Shown one piece after another: positions 15,857-24,443 of a stretch of 64,000 nt of DNA; the first letter of the stretch is position 1; the number at the start of each line of letters is the position of its first letter. This stretch comes from DASPWV01 sp046726375. GTDB lineage: Bacteria > Acidobacteriota > Vicinamibacteria > Vicinamibacterales > UBA2999. The translations under genes were made by a program, and so were the position numbers. Where the stretch lies: contig JBKPAJ010000087.1 in assembly GCA_046726375.1 (NCBI GenBank), positions 5,669 through 69,668 on the forward strand, written 5' to 3'. The notes beneath the pieces were generated by a model. It made no database searches. It saw nothing but the letters and a program-made list of their open reading frames with translations, and was not told the DNA's origin.

Positions 15857-15978
15857 AACCCCAAGCTCACTTCAGTTCGCAGCGCCAACGGCGTTGAACG
15901 TTCGAACAATGCCACTTTCGGCCCGAATCTTGAGGTCGGCTCGATGCCACGATCATCAACTTAAGTGAATTGAGGGGG
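15857..15978. mobile_element. MITE-like element 3 with TTCACTT-type termini
   Basis: The 122-base segment has diverged inverted termini (left CTCACTTCAGTT, right inverted TTCACTTAAGTT) and TA on both sides (15855-15856, 15979-15980). The right terminus matches the end of element 2 (785-909) at 17 of 21 positions. Bases about 15860-15951 recur inverted at 36891-36984 with about four differences. The centre has the overlapping palindromes GAACGTTC and GTTCGAAC. It ends nine bases before the ADOP permease start codon, so it may supply or disturb that gene's leader. Confidence 0.6.
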
Positions 15979-15987
15979 TAGGCGCAC

Positions 15988-18456
15988 ATGTTGCTGCTCG
16001 AACGCGTGTGGCGTGACCTGCGGGATGCCGGCCGGACCCTGGCAAAAAGTCCCGGTTTCACGGCGATCGCGGTGCTATCAATCGCGTTCGGCACCGGAGC
16101 AAACGTCGCTGTGTTCAGCGCGGCCGATGCGCTGATCCTGCGCCCACTGCCCGTCGCTCGTCCCAACGAACTCGTTACTGTCGGCTCGCGCCCGCGTGGC
16201 AGCACGTCCGCCCTCGGGCCGTTGTCGATTCCGGAATACGCCGACATCCGCGACCGCACGCAAACCTTCGCCGGCGTAGTCGCGATGACCTCGCGGCCGG
16301 CGGGTGTTCGCCTGGCGCCGGCGGCCGCGCCGCGACTCAAGGTCACGACGGGCCTGAGCGACAACTTTTTTGCGGTGCTCGGCGTGACACCCGAGGTTGG
16401 GCGCGACTTCATGCCCGAAGAGAACCGCGTGCCTGGCCGCGACGCGGTGGCGATTCTCAGCTACGGGTTGTGGCAGCAGGAGTTTGGCGGCGACGGCACC
16501 GTGCTCGGCCGCTCGATTTCGATAGCCGGCATCGACTTCACCGTAATCGGCGTGACAGCGCAAACATTCACCGGCCTCGACGCCCGATTCGTGCGCGAGG
16601 CGGTGTATGTACCGCTGGCGATGTGGCGGCGTCTCTTCCCTGCCGACGCTGCCGATCCGTTCACGCGCCGTGAGGCGCGGATGCTGTCGGTGAAAGGACG
16701 GCTGCGCGCCGGAGTCAGCCTCAGTGAGGCGCGGGCCGAACTTGCTGTCATCGGCGCCGATCTCGAGCGCGCCTATCCCGACACGAATAAGGACCGGTCG
16801 TTCACCGCACAAACCGAGATGCAGGCGAAGTTCGAGCGCTACCCGCTCGACAGCTCGCTGCTCGTCGTGTTGACGCTGCTCGCCGTGTCGGTGCTCGCCG
16901 TGGCGTGTGCCAATGTCGCGGCGCTGCTGGCGAGCCGGGCGCCCACGCGAGCGCGCGACATTGCGCTGCGCCTCGCAATCGGCGCGCCGCGCGGGCAACT
17001 CATTCGCCAATTGGTCATCGAGAGCCTGGGCATCTCACTAGCGGGCGGCGCGGCCGGCCTCGCCGTAGGCTACGCGGGCATCCGGTTGCTACGGCGAATC
17101 GGATTCCCGACTGATGTGTTCGCCGTGCCGGTCATGCAGCTCGATGTGCGCGCGCTCGTGTTCAGTCTGTCGGTGGCCGTCACCAGTGCCTTCCTGTTCG
17201 GCGTGGCTCCGGCGATCCACACGACACGCGTCGATCTCGTCAACACGCTCAAAGGCGCCGAAGGGAGCGCGACGAGACTGCGCTTGACCGGTCGAAAAGC
17301 GCTGGTCGCGTTACAGGTGGCCCTGTCGCTGGCGCTCCTGTCGATCGCCGTGTTCGTCTATCGTTCGTTCCAGCAGGAGCTCACCGAAGGACCAGGGTTC
17401 CGCACGACACACGTCGGTAAACTGAGCGTCGATACGAGTCAGGCGCGCTACACACCACAACAAGCGGCAGACTTCTTCGCGCGCGCACTCGACGAGCTCC
17501 GTCGCTTGCCTGGTGCGCGTTCCGCCGGGGCGACATCCTCGATGCCGTTGTTCGGGTTGGAGGGCGCGTCGCTTGTCCCCGACGGCTTTGTTCTTGCCCC
17601 CGGCCAAGCCGCGCCGCGCGCGTTATCAAGCGTGGTGGACGAGCAGTATTTCGCGACGTTGGATATCGCCGTGATCGAAGGCCGCAGCTTCGAAGTCACC
17701 GACACAGCGGAGCGGCCGCGCGTTGCCATCGTCAACGAGACGATGGCGCGTCATTACTGGCCCGACGCCACCGCGATCGGCAAACGGTTTCGACTCGATG
17801 ATGAGCGCGGCGAATGGGTCGAAATCGTCGGTGTGGTGAACACCAGCAAGTACGGCTATTCGGGCGAGCCGCCGCGTGACTTTGTGTACTTTCCGTTCCG
17901 TCAACGTCCGCGCACGAACATGGTGCTCTTGGTCCAGACTGCCGGAGAATCAGCGACGCTGCTGCCCGCGCTGCGCGAAACCGTTCGTAAGCTCGACGCC
18001 GCAGTCCCGTCGTACGACGGGCAGACGATCGAGGCGTATTACGCGGCGCGAACAACCACCATCGCAGACGTTTTGCTATCGCTCGTCGGCGGTATGAGCG
18101 TAATGGGACTCACGCTGACCACGGTTGGTTTATACGGGCTCGTGTCGTTTGCGGTGAGCCGCCGGACGCGCGAGCTCGGCATCCGCATTGCCGTGGGCGC
18201 CTCGTACGGCCGTGTGCAACGCATGATTATTCGTCAGGGGCTCGCGCCAGCGTGGGTCGGCCTTGCAGTGGGCTTTGTTCTGAGCGTCGTCACGACGCGG
18301 ATTCTGCCGACAGTCATTCCATTCAAGCACGCGTACGACGCGCGGATCTTCTTTCTGATCGTGCCGCTGATTCTCGCGGTGGTATTCATCGCCGCGTTCA
18401 TTCCAGCGCGTCGCGCGGCGCGCGTCGATCCCACAGTCGCGTTGCGTTGTGAGTGA
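15988..18456 (+). CDS. ADOP-type orphan ABC permease (MacB_PCD / FtsX duplicated)
   Basis: The 822-residue protein has the layout of acidobacterial duplicated orphan permeases. It has an N-terminal TM helix after a short cytoplasmic segment (L-A-K-S-P-G-F-T-A-I-A-V-L-S-I-A-F-G), then a MacB-like periplasmic domain to about residue 280. A first FtsX core of three helices follows (about 285-420). Then the pattern repeats with a second TM/periplasmic part and a closing FtsX core (about 690-815), ending in R-A-A-R-V-D-P-T-V-A-L-R. No ATPase gene is adjacent, as is usual for this family, whose function is not established; export or mechanotransmission is inferred from MacB. The ATG follows a G-rich stretch that is the end of the repeat element upstream. 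Confidence 0.9.
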   Translation: MLLLERVWRDLRDAGRTLAKSPGFTAIAVLSIAFGTGANVAVFSAADALILRPLPVARPNELVTVGSRPRGSTSALGPLSIPEYADIRDRTQTFAGVVAMTSRPAGVRLAPAAAPRLKVTTGLSDNFFAVLGVTPEVGRDFMPEENRVPGRDAVAILSYGLWQQEFGGDGTVLGRSISIAGIDFTVIGVTAQTFTGLDARFVREAVYVPLAMWRRLFPADAADPFTRREARMLSVKGRLRAGVSLSEARAELAVIGADLERAYPDTNKDRSFTAQTEMQAKFERYPLDSSLLVVLTLLAVSVLAVACANVAALLASRAPTRARDIALRLAIGAPRGQLIRQLVIESLGISLAGGAAGLAVGYAGIRLLRRIGFPTDVFAVPVMQLDVRALVFSLSVAVTSAFLFGVAPAIHTTRVDLVNTLKGAEGSATRLRLTGRKALVALQVALSLALLSIAVFVYRSFQQELTEGPGFRTTHVGKLSVDTSQARYTPQQAADFFARALDELRRLPGARSAGATSSMPLFGLEGASLVPDGFVLAPGQAAPRALSSVVDEQYFATLDIAVIEGRSFEVTDTAERPRVAIVNETMARHYWPDATAIGKRFRLDDERGEWVEIVGVVNTSKYGYSGEPPRDFVYFPFRQRPRTNMVLLVQTAGESATLLPALRETVRKLDAAVPSYDGQTIEAYYAARTTTIADVLLSLVGGMSVMGLTLTTVGLYGLVSFAVSRRTRELGIRIAVGASYGRVQRMIIRQGLAPAWVGLAVGFVLSVVTTRILPTVIPFKHAYDARIFFLIVPLILAVVFIAAFIPARRAARVDPTVALRCE

Positions 18457-18476
18457 AGCCGCCGTGAAACACAGAG

Positions 18477-18750
18477 GGAAACGCAGATGAAACGCAGATG
18501 AATGCAGATGAAACGCAGATGAACGCAGATGAAACAGAGATAAAACGCAGATAGACGCAGATATTCGAGTGGATCATGATGGACGGCGGGCGAGGGCAAT
18601 CGCCTGGGCGTTCTGCACAATCGTACGCGGTCAGTTTCCGACATATCGTGTATCTGCGTTTTATCTGCGTTCCCATCTGCGTTTATCTGCGTTCCCATCT
18701 CCGTTTTATCTGCGTTCCCATCTGCGTTTTATCTGCGTTCCATCTCTGTC
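18477..18750. repeat. Inverted clusters of GAAACGCAGAT / ATCTGCGTTTT words
   Basis: From about 18477 to 18562 the sequence is a degenerate tandem array of AAACGCAGATG(A). From about 18651 to 18745 the complementary words (ATCTGCGTTTT, ATCTGCGTTCCC) run in the other orientation. The 85-base spacer has no recognisable feature. The two arms could pair into a long imperfect hairpin. Similar words occur at 63700-63885. No gene lies here. Confidence 0.75.
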
Positions 18751-18755
18751 CTAGC

Positions 18756-19187
18756 ACCAACTCATGGCTCGAGAAACAGTGCTATGCCGCCGGTGTGCTG
18801 ATTTCGTACCGCAACTCGTCGATCCCCGACAACAACACCTCCGAGCACGCGGGCTACGGACAGATTCTGCCCTTCGACTCGCATCCGGCGCCGAATATCA
18901 TGCCGGATGGACGGACGCCATGGCGGAACCGGTGGCAGACGTGGGACTCCACCTTTGGCGTGGACAGCAATGCCGTTACCCTGTCACAGACGACTTCGTC
19001 GGCGCGAACCTTGACGAAGACGTATGTGTCGCCGCCAGTGATGTCGTTTCATGACTCGTCGCCGACGGCGTACTACGACGCGTCGATTCCGTACAACTCC
19101 GTCAGGACAGTCGGATCGGGCTTGAAGATCGACATCACCGGCGTGAGCGCGGATCGAGGATCGTACCAGCTGCACATCGATCGCTGA
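18756..19187 (+). pseudogene. C-terminal fragment of an M6 (immune inhibitor A-like) peptidase
   Basis: About 143 codons after the repeat cluster match the C-terminal portion of M6-family metallopeptidases: G-V-L-I-S-Y-R-N-S-S, D-N-N-T-S-E-H-A-G-Y-G, I-L-P-F-D-S-H-P, then a terminal beta-sandwich. The frame stays open leftwards through repeat DNA to 18576, but that sequence is low-complexity and non-homologous. The signal peptide, H-E-x-x-H zinc site and catalytic domain are all absent. It is therefore a 5'-truncated remnant whose upstream part was replaced by, or recombined at, the repeat array. It ends 12 bases before the antiporter gene. Confidence 0.75.
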
Positions 19188-19199
19188 ATCTGGAGATTC

Positions 19200-21161
19200 A
19201 TGGAACTCGTCGGAGACCTTGCCCTCATTCTGGTCGCCGCCCTCGTCGGTGGCTTCCTCGCGCAGCGGATTGGTCAGCCGTTAATCGTCGGCTACATCCT
19301 CGCCGGGGTGGCCGTCGGCCCCTTCACCGGCGGGTTCACCGTCGCCAATCTCCACGACATCGAACAGCTCGCCGAGCTTGGCGTGGCGCTGCTCCTGTTT
19401 TCGCTCGGACTCGAGCTGTCATTCCGCGAGCTGGCGCCGGTGCGCACGGTAGCGCTCGTCGGCGGCACCATTCAGATTCTGCTCACGATAGCGGTCGGGC
19501 TCGGCCTCGGATTGGCGCTCGGGTGGGAATGGCGGCCGGCGTTGTGGTTTGGCGCATTGATTTCGCTCTCGAGCACGATGGTTGCGCTCAAGACGATCCA
19601 GGCGCAGGGCCGGCTCGGGACGTTATCGAGCCGTGTCATGCTCGGCATTCTCGTCGTGCAGGATCTCGCGGTCGTACCGCTGATGATCGTCCTCCCCGAG
19701 TTGAGCGATCCATCGGGCGGGCTGGCGCGTGTCGGCATTGCCGCCGGCCGCGCGCTATTGCTGCTCGGCGTGATCGTGCTCGTCTCCACGAAGGTCGTGC
19801 CACGGTTGATGGCGTTTGTCGCGCGCTGGAACTCGCGCGAGCTGTTTTTTCTGGCGACCACGGCCGTGGCCGTTGGCGTGGGCTACGTGACCTGGTGGTT
19901 TGGATTGTCGATGGCGCTCGGTGCGTTCGTGGCCGGCCTGGTCATCAGCGAATCGGAATACGCCCATCAGGCGCTGAGCGACGTTGTGCCGCTCCGCGAT
20001 TTGTTCGGGATGCTCTTCTTCGTCTCGGTCGGCATGCTGCTCGACCCATTGGTTGCGTGGCGGCAGCTGGGCATTCTCGCCGTGCTCGCGGGCACAGTAG
20101 CAGTTGCCAAGGCGGTGATTTTCGCGCTCGTGGTGCGGCTCTTCGGCTACTGGAACGTCGTGCCGCTCGCGGTGGCGCTCACGCTGTTTCAGGTGGGCGA
20201 GTTCGCGTTTGTCCTCGCCCGCGTCGGACTGTCGAGCGGCGCCATCTCAAACGATGTCTACGCCCTGACGCTGAACACCGCGATCGTGACCATGGCGCTC
20301 ACGCCGGTGTTGTCGGGCCTGACGCCCTGGATTTATGCCCGGCTGTGGCCGCGGCGTCAACGCGAAACGCTCGAAACGATCAACCTCCCCGACTCGCGCT
20401 TGACGCGTCACATCGTCGTCGCCGGCGCCGGGCGGGTGGGGCGCAGCGTCGCCACCGCGCTCGCGCATTTCGAGTTGCCGTTCGTGCTCATCGAAGTCGA
20501 TGACCGGCGAATGCGGCAGGCGCGCGAGGCCGGACTGCCGCTGATCTACGGCGACACGACGCAGCCCGTGGTACTCGAAGCCGCACACGTCGCCCAGGCG
20601 CGAGTCCTGCTCATCACGGTGCCAAGCTTGCCCGACGTCCGGAACATCATCCGAGTGGCGCGACAACTCCGGCCTGACCTTCCGATCATCGCCCGCGCCG
20701 AGGGACCGGACGCCGTGCGCGCGCTGTACGAGCTCGGCATCCAGGAGGTGACTTCTCCGGAATTCGAAGCGGCGATCGAGATGGCCCGGCAGGCGATGAT
20801 GCATTTCCATTTGCCGGCGCACGACGTGTTGCGCGTTGCAAGCACGATTCGCTCCGAGCAGTACGGGCAAGGCAGCGCCACAGGCACATCTGGTCTTGCG
20901 GTGATGTCGCATCTCGGCGAGTTCGCGCGTCAGCTCGATTTCACCTGGGTCGGGCTGCCGCCAGACAGCCGCGTCATCGGACGCACGCTCGAGGAACTGC
21001 GTTTCCGCAGTACGATCGGCGTCTCGATTGTCGGCATCATCCGCGGCGGGGAGTTGCAGCCGAATCCCGACGGCACGGCGCGGATGGAAGCGGGCGATCT
21101 CGTGGCGGTGCTCGGCACGCGGGATCAGATCGCGAACTTTGAAAGCATTGTTCGCTCATGA
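19200..21161 (+). CDS. CPA2 (Kef-type) cation:proton antiporter with RCK domain
   Basis: The 653-residue protein has about 12 TM helices over residues 1-385. It includes the CPA2 features L-G-V-A-L-L-L-F-S-L-G-L-E and S-S-T-M-V-A-L-K, and the Q-D-L-A-V-V-P segment of helix 5. A TrkA-N/RCK Rossmann domain follows (V-A-G-A-G-R-V-G-R-S-V-A near residue 406, then an acidic residue after beta2), and a C-terminal TrkA-C domain (about 560-650). The architecture is that of KefB/KefC/YbaL: electroneutral K+ or Na+ efflux coupled to proton entry, gated by a nucleotide bound to RCK. No ancillary KefF/KefG gene is adjacent. An AT-rich repeat array follows immediately. Confidence 0.92.
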   Translation: MELVGDLALILVAALVGGFLAQRIGQPLIVGYILAGVAVGPFTGGFTVANLHDIEQLAELGVALLLFSLGLELSFRELAPVRTVALVGGTIQILLTIAVGLGLGLALGWEWRPALWFGALISLSSTMVALKTIQAQGRLGTLSSRVMLGILVVQDLAVVPLMIVLPELSDPSGGLARVGIAAGRALLLLGVIVLVSTKVVPRLMAFVARWNSRELFFLATTAVAVGVGYVTWWFGLSMALGAFVAGLVISESEYAHQALSDVVPLRDLFGMLFFVSVGMLLDPLVAWRQLGILAVLAGTVAVAKAVIFALVVRLFGYWNVVPLAVALTLFQVGEFAFVLARVGLSSGAISNDVYALTLNTAIVTMALTPVLSGLTPWIYARLWPRRQRETLETINLPDSRLTRHIVVAGAGRVGRSVATALAHFELPFVLIEVDDRRMRQAREAGLPLIYGDTTQPVVLEAAHVAQARVLLITVPSLPDVRNIIRVARQLRPDLPIIARAEGPDAVRALYELGIQEVTSPEFEAAIEMARQAMMHFHLPAHDVLRVASTIRSEQYGQGSATGTSGLAVMSHLGEFARQLDFTWVGLPPDSRVIGRTLEELRFRSTIGVSIVGIIRGGELQPNPDGTARMEAGDLVAVLGTRDQIANFESIVRS

Positions 21162-21171
21162 ATTTGGAGAT

Positions 21172-21316
21172 TGGTGCTCTGGAGATTTGGAGCAGATCTG
21201 GAGATTTCGAAATCTCCAAATCTCCAAATCTCCAAATCTCCAAATCTCTAAATCTCCAACTCTCCAACTCTCCAACTCTCCAGATTTTCTCCAAATCTCC
21301 AGATCGGCAATTCTCC
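21172..21316. repeat. Tandem array of the 9-base word CAAATCTCC
   Basis: After a short inverted start (TGGAGATTT) and the palindrome GGAGATTTCGAAATCTCC, about 12 degenerate copies of CAAATCTCC / CAACTCTCC run to about 21316. The array separates the convergent antiporter and DUF3455 genes. The same word forms the array at 48012-48160. It is not a CRISPR: units are contiguous, with no spacers. Confidence 0.85.
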
Positions 21317-21320
21317 AAAT

Positions 21321-21920
21321 TCAGCGATAGAAAACATAGTCTGTGCTGTAAGCCACCAACGCTTTCTTCCCCACGTCCCCGGCCTTGCTACAACCGGTCG
21401 AGGGCGCCACTCCTCCGGCAGTGTTCACGCGCTGAATGAACGTCGTCCCGACCAGCCTGTCGCTGTTCGGAAGCGGCCCGCTCTGCGTACCGACGACGCG
21501 CAACAACAACCACGGAATCGCACCGGGGGCGACGTAATTCGGGTCCGTCGAGGTCGCAACTGCGGCGCCCCACGCACTGCTGGTGTCCCGTGAGTCCTGC
21601 CAGGTGGGTCGCGGCACACCGCCCTCGATGGGATTCGGGCTCAGAAAGTGCGTCATCAGCTGCTCTGCGGCGTCGTTGAACAGCGTCGCCTGTGGTCCGT
21701 AGAGCGTCCACGCGTAGCCTTTACCCGACGGCAAGCAACTGTAGTTCTGTGTGCCAACCGCGTGGCCGATGAGAAACGGCTGACTGCCGTCCTGCACTTC
21801 CAGATTCGAGGGCACCGCCGGCGGAGTCGTGTCGTCCCCGGCCGCAACGGGCACTTCTGCAAGTGTGACTGCCACTAGCGCGGCAACCGTCGAAAGAAAC
21901 AAACTGGTCTTTGCAAACAT
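21321..21920 (-). CDS. DUF3455 exported protein
   Basis: The 199-residue product begins with a signal peptide (M-F-A-K-T-S-L-F-L-S, cleavage after Val-Ala-Ala-Gly or nearby). It carries the DUF3455 hallmarks in order: Q-N-Y-S-C-L, Y-A-W-T-L-Y-G-P-Q-A-T-L, H-F-L-S-P with P-T-W-Q-D-S, A-I-P-W-L-L-L, then F-I-Q-R-V-N-T-A-G-G-V-A-P and the closing Y-S-T-D-Y-V-F-Y. Function unknown; related proteins are found in fungi and bacteria. It lies 121 bases downstream of the kinase-TPR gene on the same strand and could share its transcript. Its 3' end abuts the repeat array. Confidence 0.85.
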   Translation of the reverse strand: MFAKTSLFLSTVAALVAVTLAEVPVAAGDDTTPPAVPSNLEVQDGSQPFLIGHAVGTQNYSCLPSGKGYAWTLYGPQATLFNDAAEQLMTHFLSPNPIEGGVPRPTWQDSRDTSSAWGAAVATSTDPNYVAPGAIPWLLLRVVGTQSGPLPNSDRLVGTTFIQRVNTAGGVAPSTGCSKAGDVGKKALVAYSTDYVFYR

Positions 21921-22041
21921 GTCAACGCTCTCCTTGTGTGATTGATCCGATTGCTTATCTGAAGAATCGGAATTGGAGAGCGGAACGCGACAAGCGAGTG
22001 TGCGCGCCTAGTCGCACGGCTTTTGGCGCGCCGCGCCGCCG

Positions 22042-24432
22042 CTATCGTCCCTGTGCGGCGACGGACGCGTCGAGCAACGCCTTCGTGGCTGCGACTGTCC
22101 AGTCGTCCTCGAGAAAGATCCGCCGGCGCGTGGGCACGATGCCCGGTGCCCGTTCGCGGATGGGCAGCGCTTCGCGAAGCAGCGTTTCGGCAGCGGCAGC
22201 ATCGTGGCGAGCGAGCTGCATCGAGGCGAGATTGATCAAATAGATCGCGACGAGTTGGTGCTGGTTGCCGAAGGTCGGACGCGCGATGTCCAACGCGCGT
22301 TGCAGCGTCGCAGCCGCTTCATCGTAGCGGCGCTGCTTCGCCATCGCATGCGCGAGGCTATTGAGGATCATCGCGAGCACGGGATGCTTGTCGCCAACCG
22401 CCTTGCGATGGATGTCGAAGGCCTGTTGGAAGAGCGATTCGGCCGAGGCGTAATTGCCCCTGGCTGCGGCAATCAGCCCGAGGTCGTGCAGGTTAATGCC
22501 GACGTTCGGATGGTCAGGCCCTCTGGTCTTCGTATTGATCTCCAACGATTGCCGAATGAGCGGCTCGGCGCCCGCGACGTCGCCGTTCAGCCGCAGCACC
22601 GACGCGAGATCGCTCAGGCTCACCGCGGTTTCACGATGATCGGCGCCGAGCACTTTGGTCCTGATCGCGAGCGCTTCGCGATGCAGCCGCTCGGCGCGTT
22701 CGTTGAATCCCTGATCCTGGTAAACGCGGCCGAGTTCGACCAGCGTGACGGCGACGTCGGCGTGTTCGGAACCGAGCAGCTTGCGGCGGACGGCGAGCGC
22801 GTCCTCGAGGCTGCGCTGCGCTCTGGCGTAGTCGCCTGTTTCACCGAACAGCGCGCCAAGATCGTTCAGTGTTTGCGCAATGCGGACGTCCTCCGCGCCG
22901 AACACGATGCGCCCGCTGGCCAACGCATCTTCGAGCAGATGCTGCGCGCGGTCGTACATGCCAAGCCGGCGATAGACCCGGCCAAAGAGGGTAAAGATGT
23001 CGGCCTGCAGCTCGGGCTGTCCGGCCAGCTCTTTCTCGCCGCGTTCGGCGGCAGCATCGAGCAGCCCGCGAACCGTTGGGCCTTCTCGTGTCGCGAGATT
23101 GGCGATCGGATCCGCACCCGTTACGACGCCGATCATCAGCTCGCTCACCTTCGCGGCCTTCGCCGCCTCGCGCTGCGCGCGATCGCGCTCCGCCGCCAGC
23201 CCGGTGGTATGAAATACCGTCAACCCGGCCAATAGCACGACCACCGCTGCGGACGCTGTCACGCCCGGCACGTGTCGCCGGACAAACCTGGCTGCTCGGT
23301 ATCGCAACGTATCGGGTCGTGCGCTGATCGGCTCGTGTCGCAGAAAGCGCCGCACATCGTCGGCGAGCGTCATGACCGACGAGTACCGCACCTGAGCGTT
23401 CTTCTTCAACGCCTTCGCGACGATCGTGTCCAGATCGCCGCGGAGGATCCGGCGCGCTTTGCCGGCCACCGTGTCGGACATCCGACGCGGCTCCTCGTCC
23501 ACGATGGAGCGGATCAGCGGCGCGGATGATCGCGCAGCGGCGCCGGCGGGATGCTGGCCCGTGAGCAACGCGTACAGAAGCACGCCGAGTGCATACACAT
23601 CGGTCGCCGTGGTCACCGGCCCGCGCGCGAGTTGCTCCGGCGCAGCAAACTCGGGCGTGCGCGTGGCCCCGCCTTCGCGCGTGTGTGGGCCTGTTTCAGC
23701 AAGCGCCGCGCCCCACGGCGCGTCGACCTCGAGCAACTGGGCAATGCCCAAGTCGAGCAGCTTGACGTGACCGTCGACGCTGACCAGCAGGTTCGCCGGG
23801 TTGATGTCGCGGTGCACGATCAAGTTGGAGTGCGCGTGGGCGACCGCCTCCAGGACATCGAGAAATAGTCGCAGGCGCGCCTCGATGCCGAGCGCGTGCT
23901 CATCGCAATACCGATCGATGGTCTGACCATCGACGCACTCGAAGACGAGAAAGGGCTGCCCGATTGGAGACACACCAGTGTCGATGAGTCGCGCAATGTG
24001 TGGATGCGTGAGGCGCGCGAGCATGCTGCCCTCGCGGCGAAACCGCTCTTCGCCAGCCGGATCCATGCGCGCGACGTTCAGCAGCCTGACCGCCGCGCGT
24101 CCTTCAAAGCGGCCGTCGCATCGCTCCGCGAGCCACACCGTGCCCATCCTGCCGTGACCGATGAGCGAAATCAGCTGATGGGTCCCGAGAACCTGCCCGA
24201 TGAGTGACTGCGTGGCGGCCGGATGCGGCGCGGCAGGAACCGCGTGTTCGAGAAAGTGCGAGGCGTGAACCGCCCGATGCTCAGCGAGCAGCCTCGACAG
24301 GTCGGCGGCAAGCGACGCGTCGCGCGCGCCGATAGCCGCGAGCCACGCCGGGCGCTCGTCGGTCGCAATGTCCAGCGCCTCGTCGAGATACGGACTGAGA
24401 ACGCGCCACCGCTCTGAGCTCAGTGGTGTCAT
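22042..24432 (-). CDS. Ser/Thr kinase-fold protein with TM helix and TPR repeats; catalytic lysines substituted
   Basis: The 796-residue protein has a short helical N-terminus, a protein-kinase fold (about 80-360), a single TM helix near 400 and at least seven Kinesin-light-chain-type TPR repeats (about 470-780). The Gly loop is intact (I-G-H-G-R-M-G, 91-97). However, the beta3 Lys is Arg116 (A-A-V-R-L-L), the Lys of the catalytic loop H-R-D-x-K-P-x-N is Asn211 (H-R-D-I-N-P-A-N), and D-F-G reads D-L-G (Asp227). The catalytic Asp209 and Asn214 remain. Loss of the beta3 Lys usually abolishes or strongly reduces activity, so it may be a pseudokinase scaffold. It lies 11 bases after an ECF sigma gene, a pairing known from groups where the kinase controls the sigma factor. 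Confidence 0.88.
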   Translation of the reverse strand: MTPLSSERWRVLSPYLDEALDIATDERPAWLAAIGARDASLAADLSRLLAEHRAVHASHFLEHAVPAAPHPAATQSLIGQVLGTHQLISLIGHGRMGTVWLAERCDGRFEGRAAVRLLNVARMDPAGEERFRREGSMLARLTHPHIARLIDTGVSPIGQPFLVFECVDGQTIDRYCDEHALGIEARLRLFLDVLEAVAHAHSNLIVHRDINPANLLVSVDGHVKLLDLGIAQLLEVDAPWGAALAETGPHTREGGATRTPEFAAPEQLARGPVTTATDVYALGVLLYALLTGQHPAGAAARSSAPLIRSIVDEEPRRMSDTVAGKARRILRGDLDTIVAKALKKNAQVRYSSVMTLADDVRRFLRHEPISARPDTLRYRAARFVRRHVPGVTASAAVVVLLAGLTVFHTTGLAAERDRAQREAAKAAKVSELMIGVVTGADPIANLATREGPTVRGLLDAAAERGEKELAGQPELQADIFTLFGRVYRRLGMYDRAQHLLEDALASGRIVFGAEDVRIAQTLNDLGALFGETGDYARAQRSLEDALAVRRKLLGSEHADVAVTLVELGRVYQDQGFNERAERLHREALAIRTKVLGADHRETAVSLSDLASVLRLNGDVAGAEPLIRQSLEINTKTRGPDHPNVGINLHDLGLIAAARGNYASAESLFQQAFDIHRKAVGDKHPVLAMILNSLAHAMAKQRRYDEAAATLQRALDIARPTFGNQHQLVAIYLINLASMQLARHDAAAAETLLREALPIRERAPGIVPTRRRIFLEDDWTVAATKALLDASVAAQGR

Positions 24433-24443
24433 GCGGCTTAGCG

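Noticed and set aside
14668..15915. Longer start for the haem-binding cyclase-fold protein
   Set aside because: The extra residues are encoded by the repeat element at 15857-15978 and precede a good signal peptide starting at 15798.
21172..21316. Possible CRISPR array
   Set aside because: Units of about nine bases are contiguous without unique spacers, and no cas genes are nearby. The same applies to 46178-46250, 48012-48160 and 63700-63885.
22204..23235. A 343-codon plus-strand frame
   Set aside because: Antisense to the TPR part of the kinase-fold protein; periodic composition comes from the TPR repeats on the other strand.
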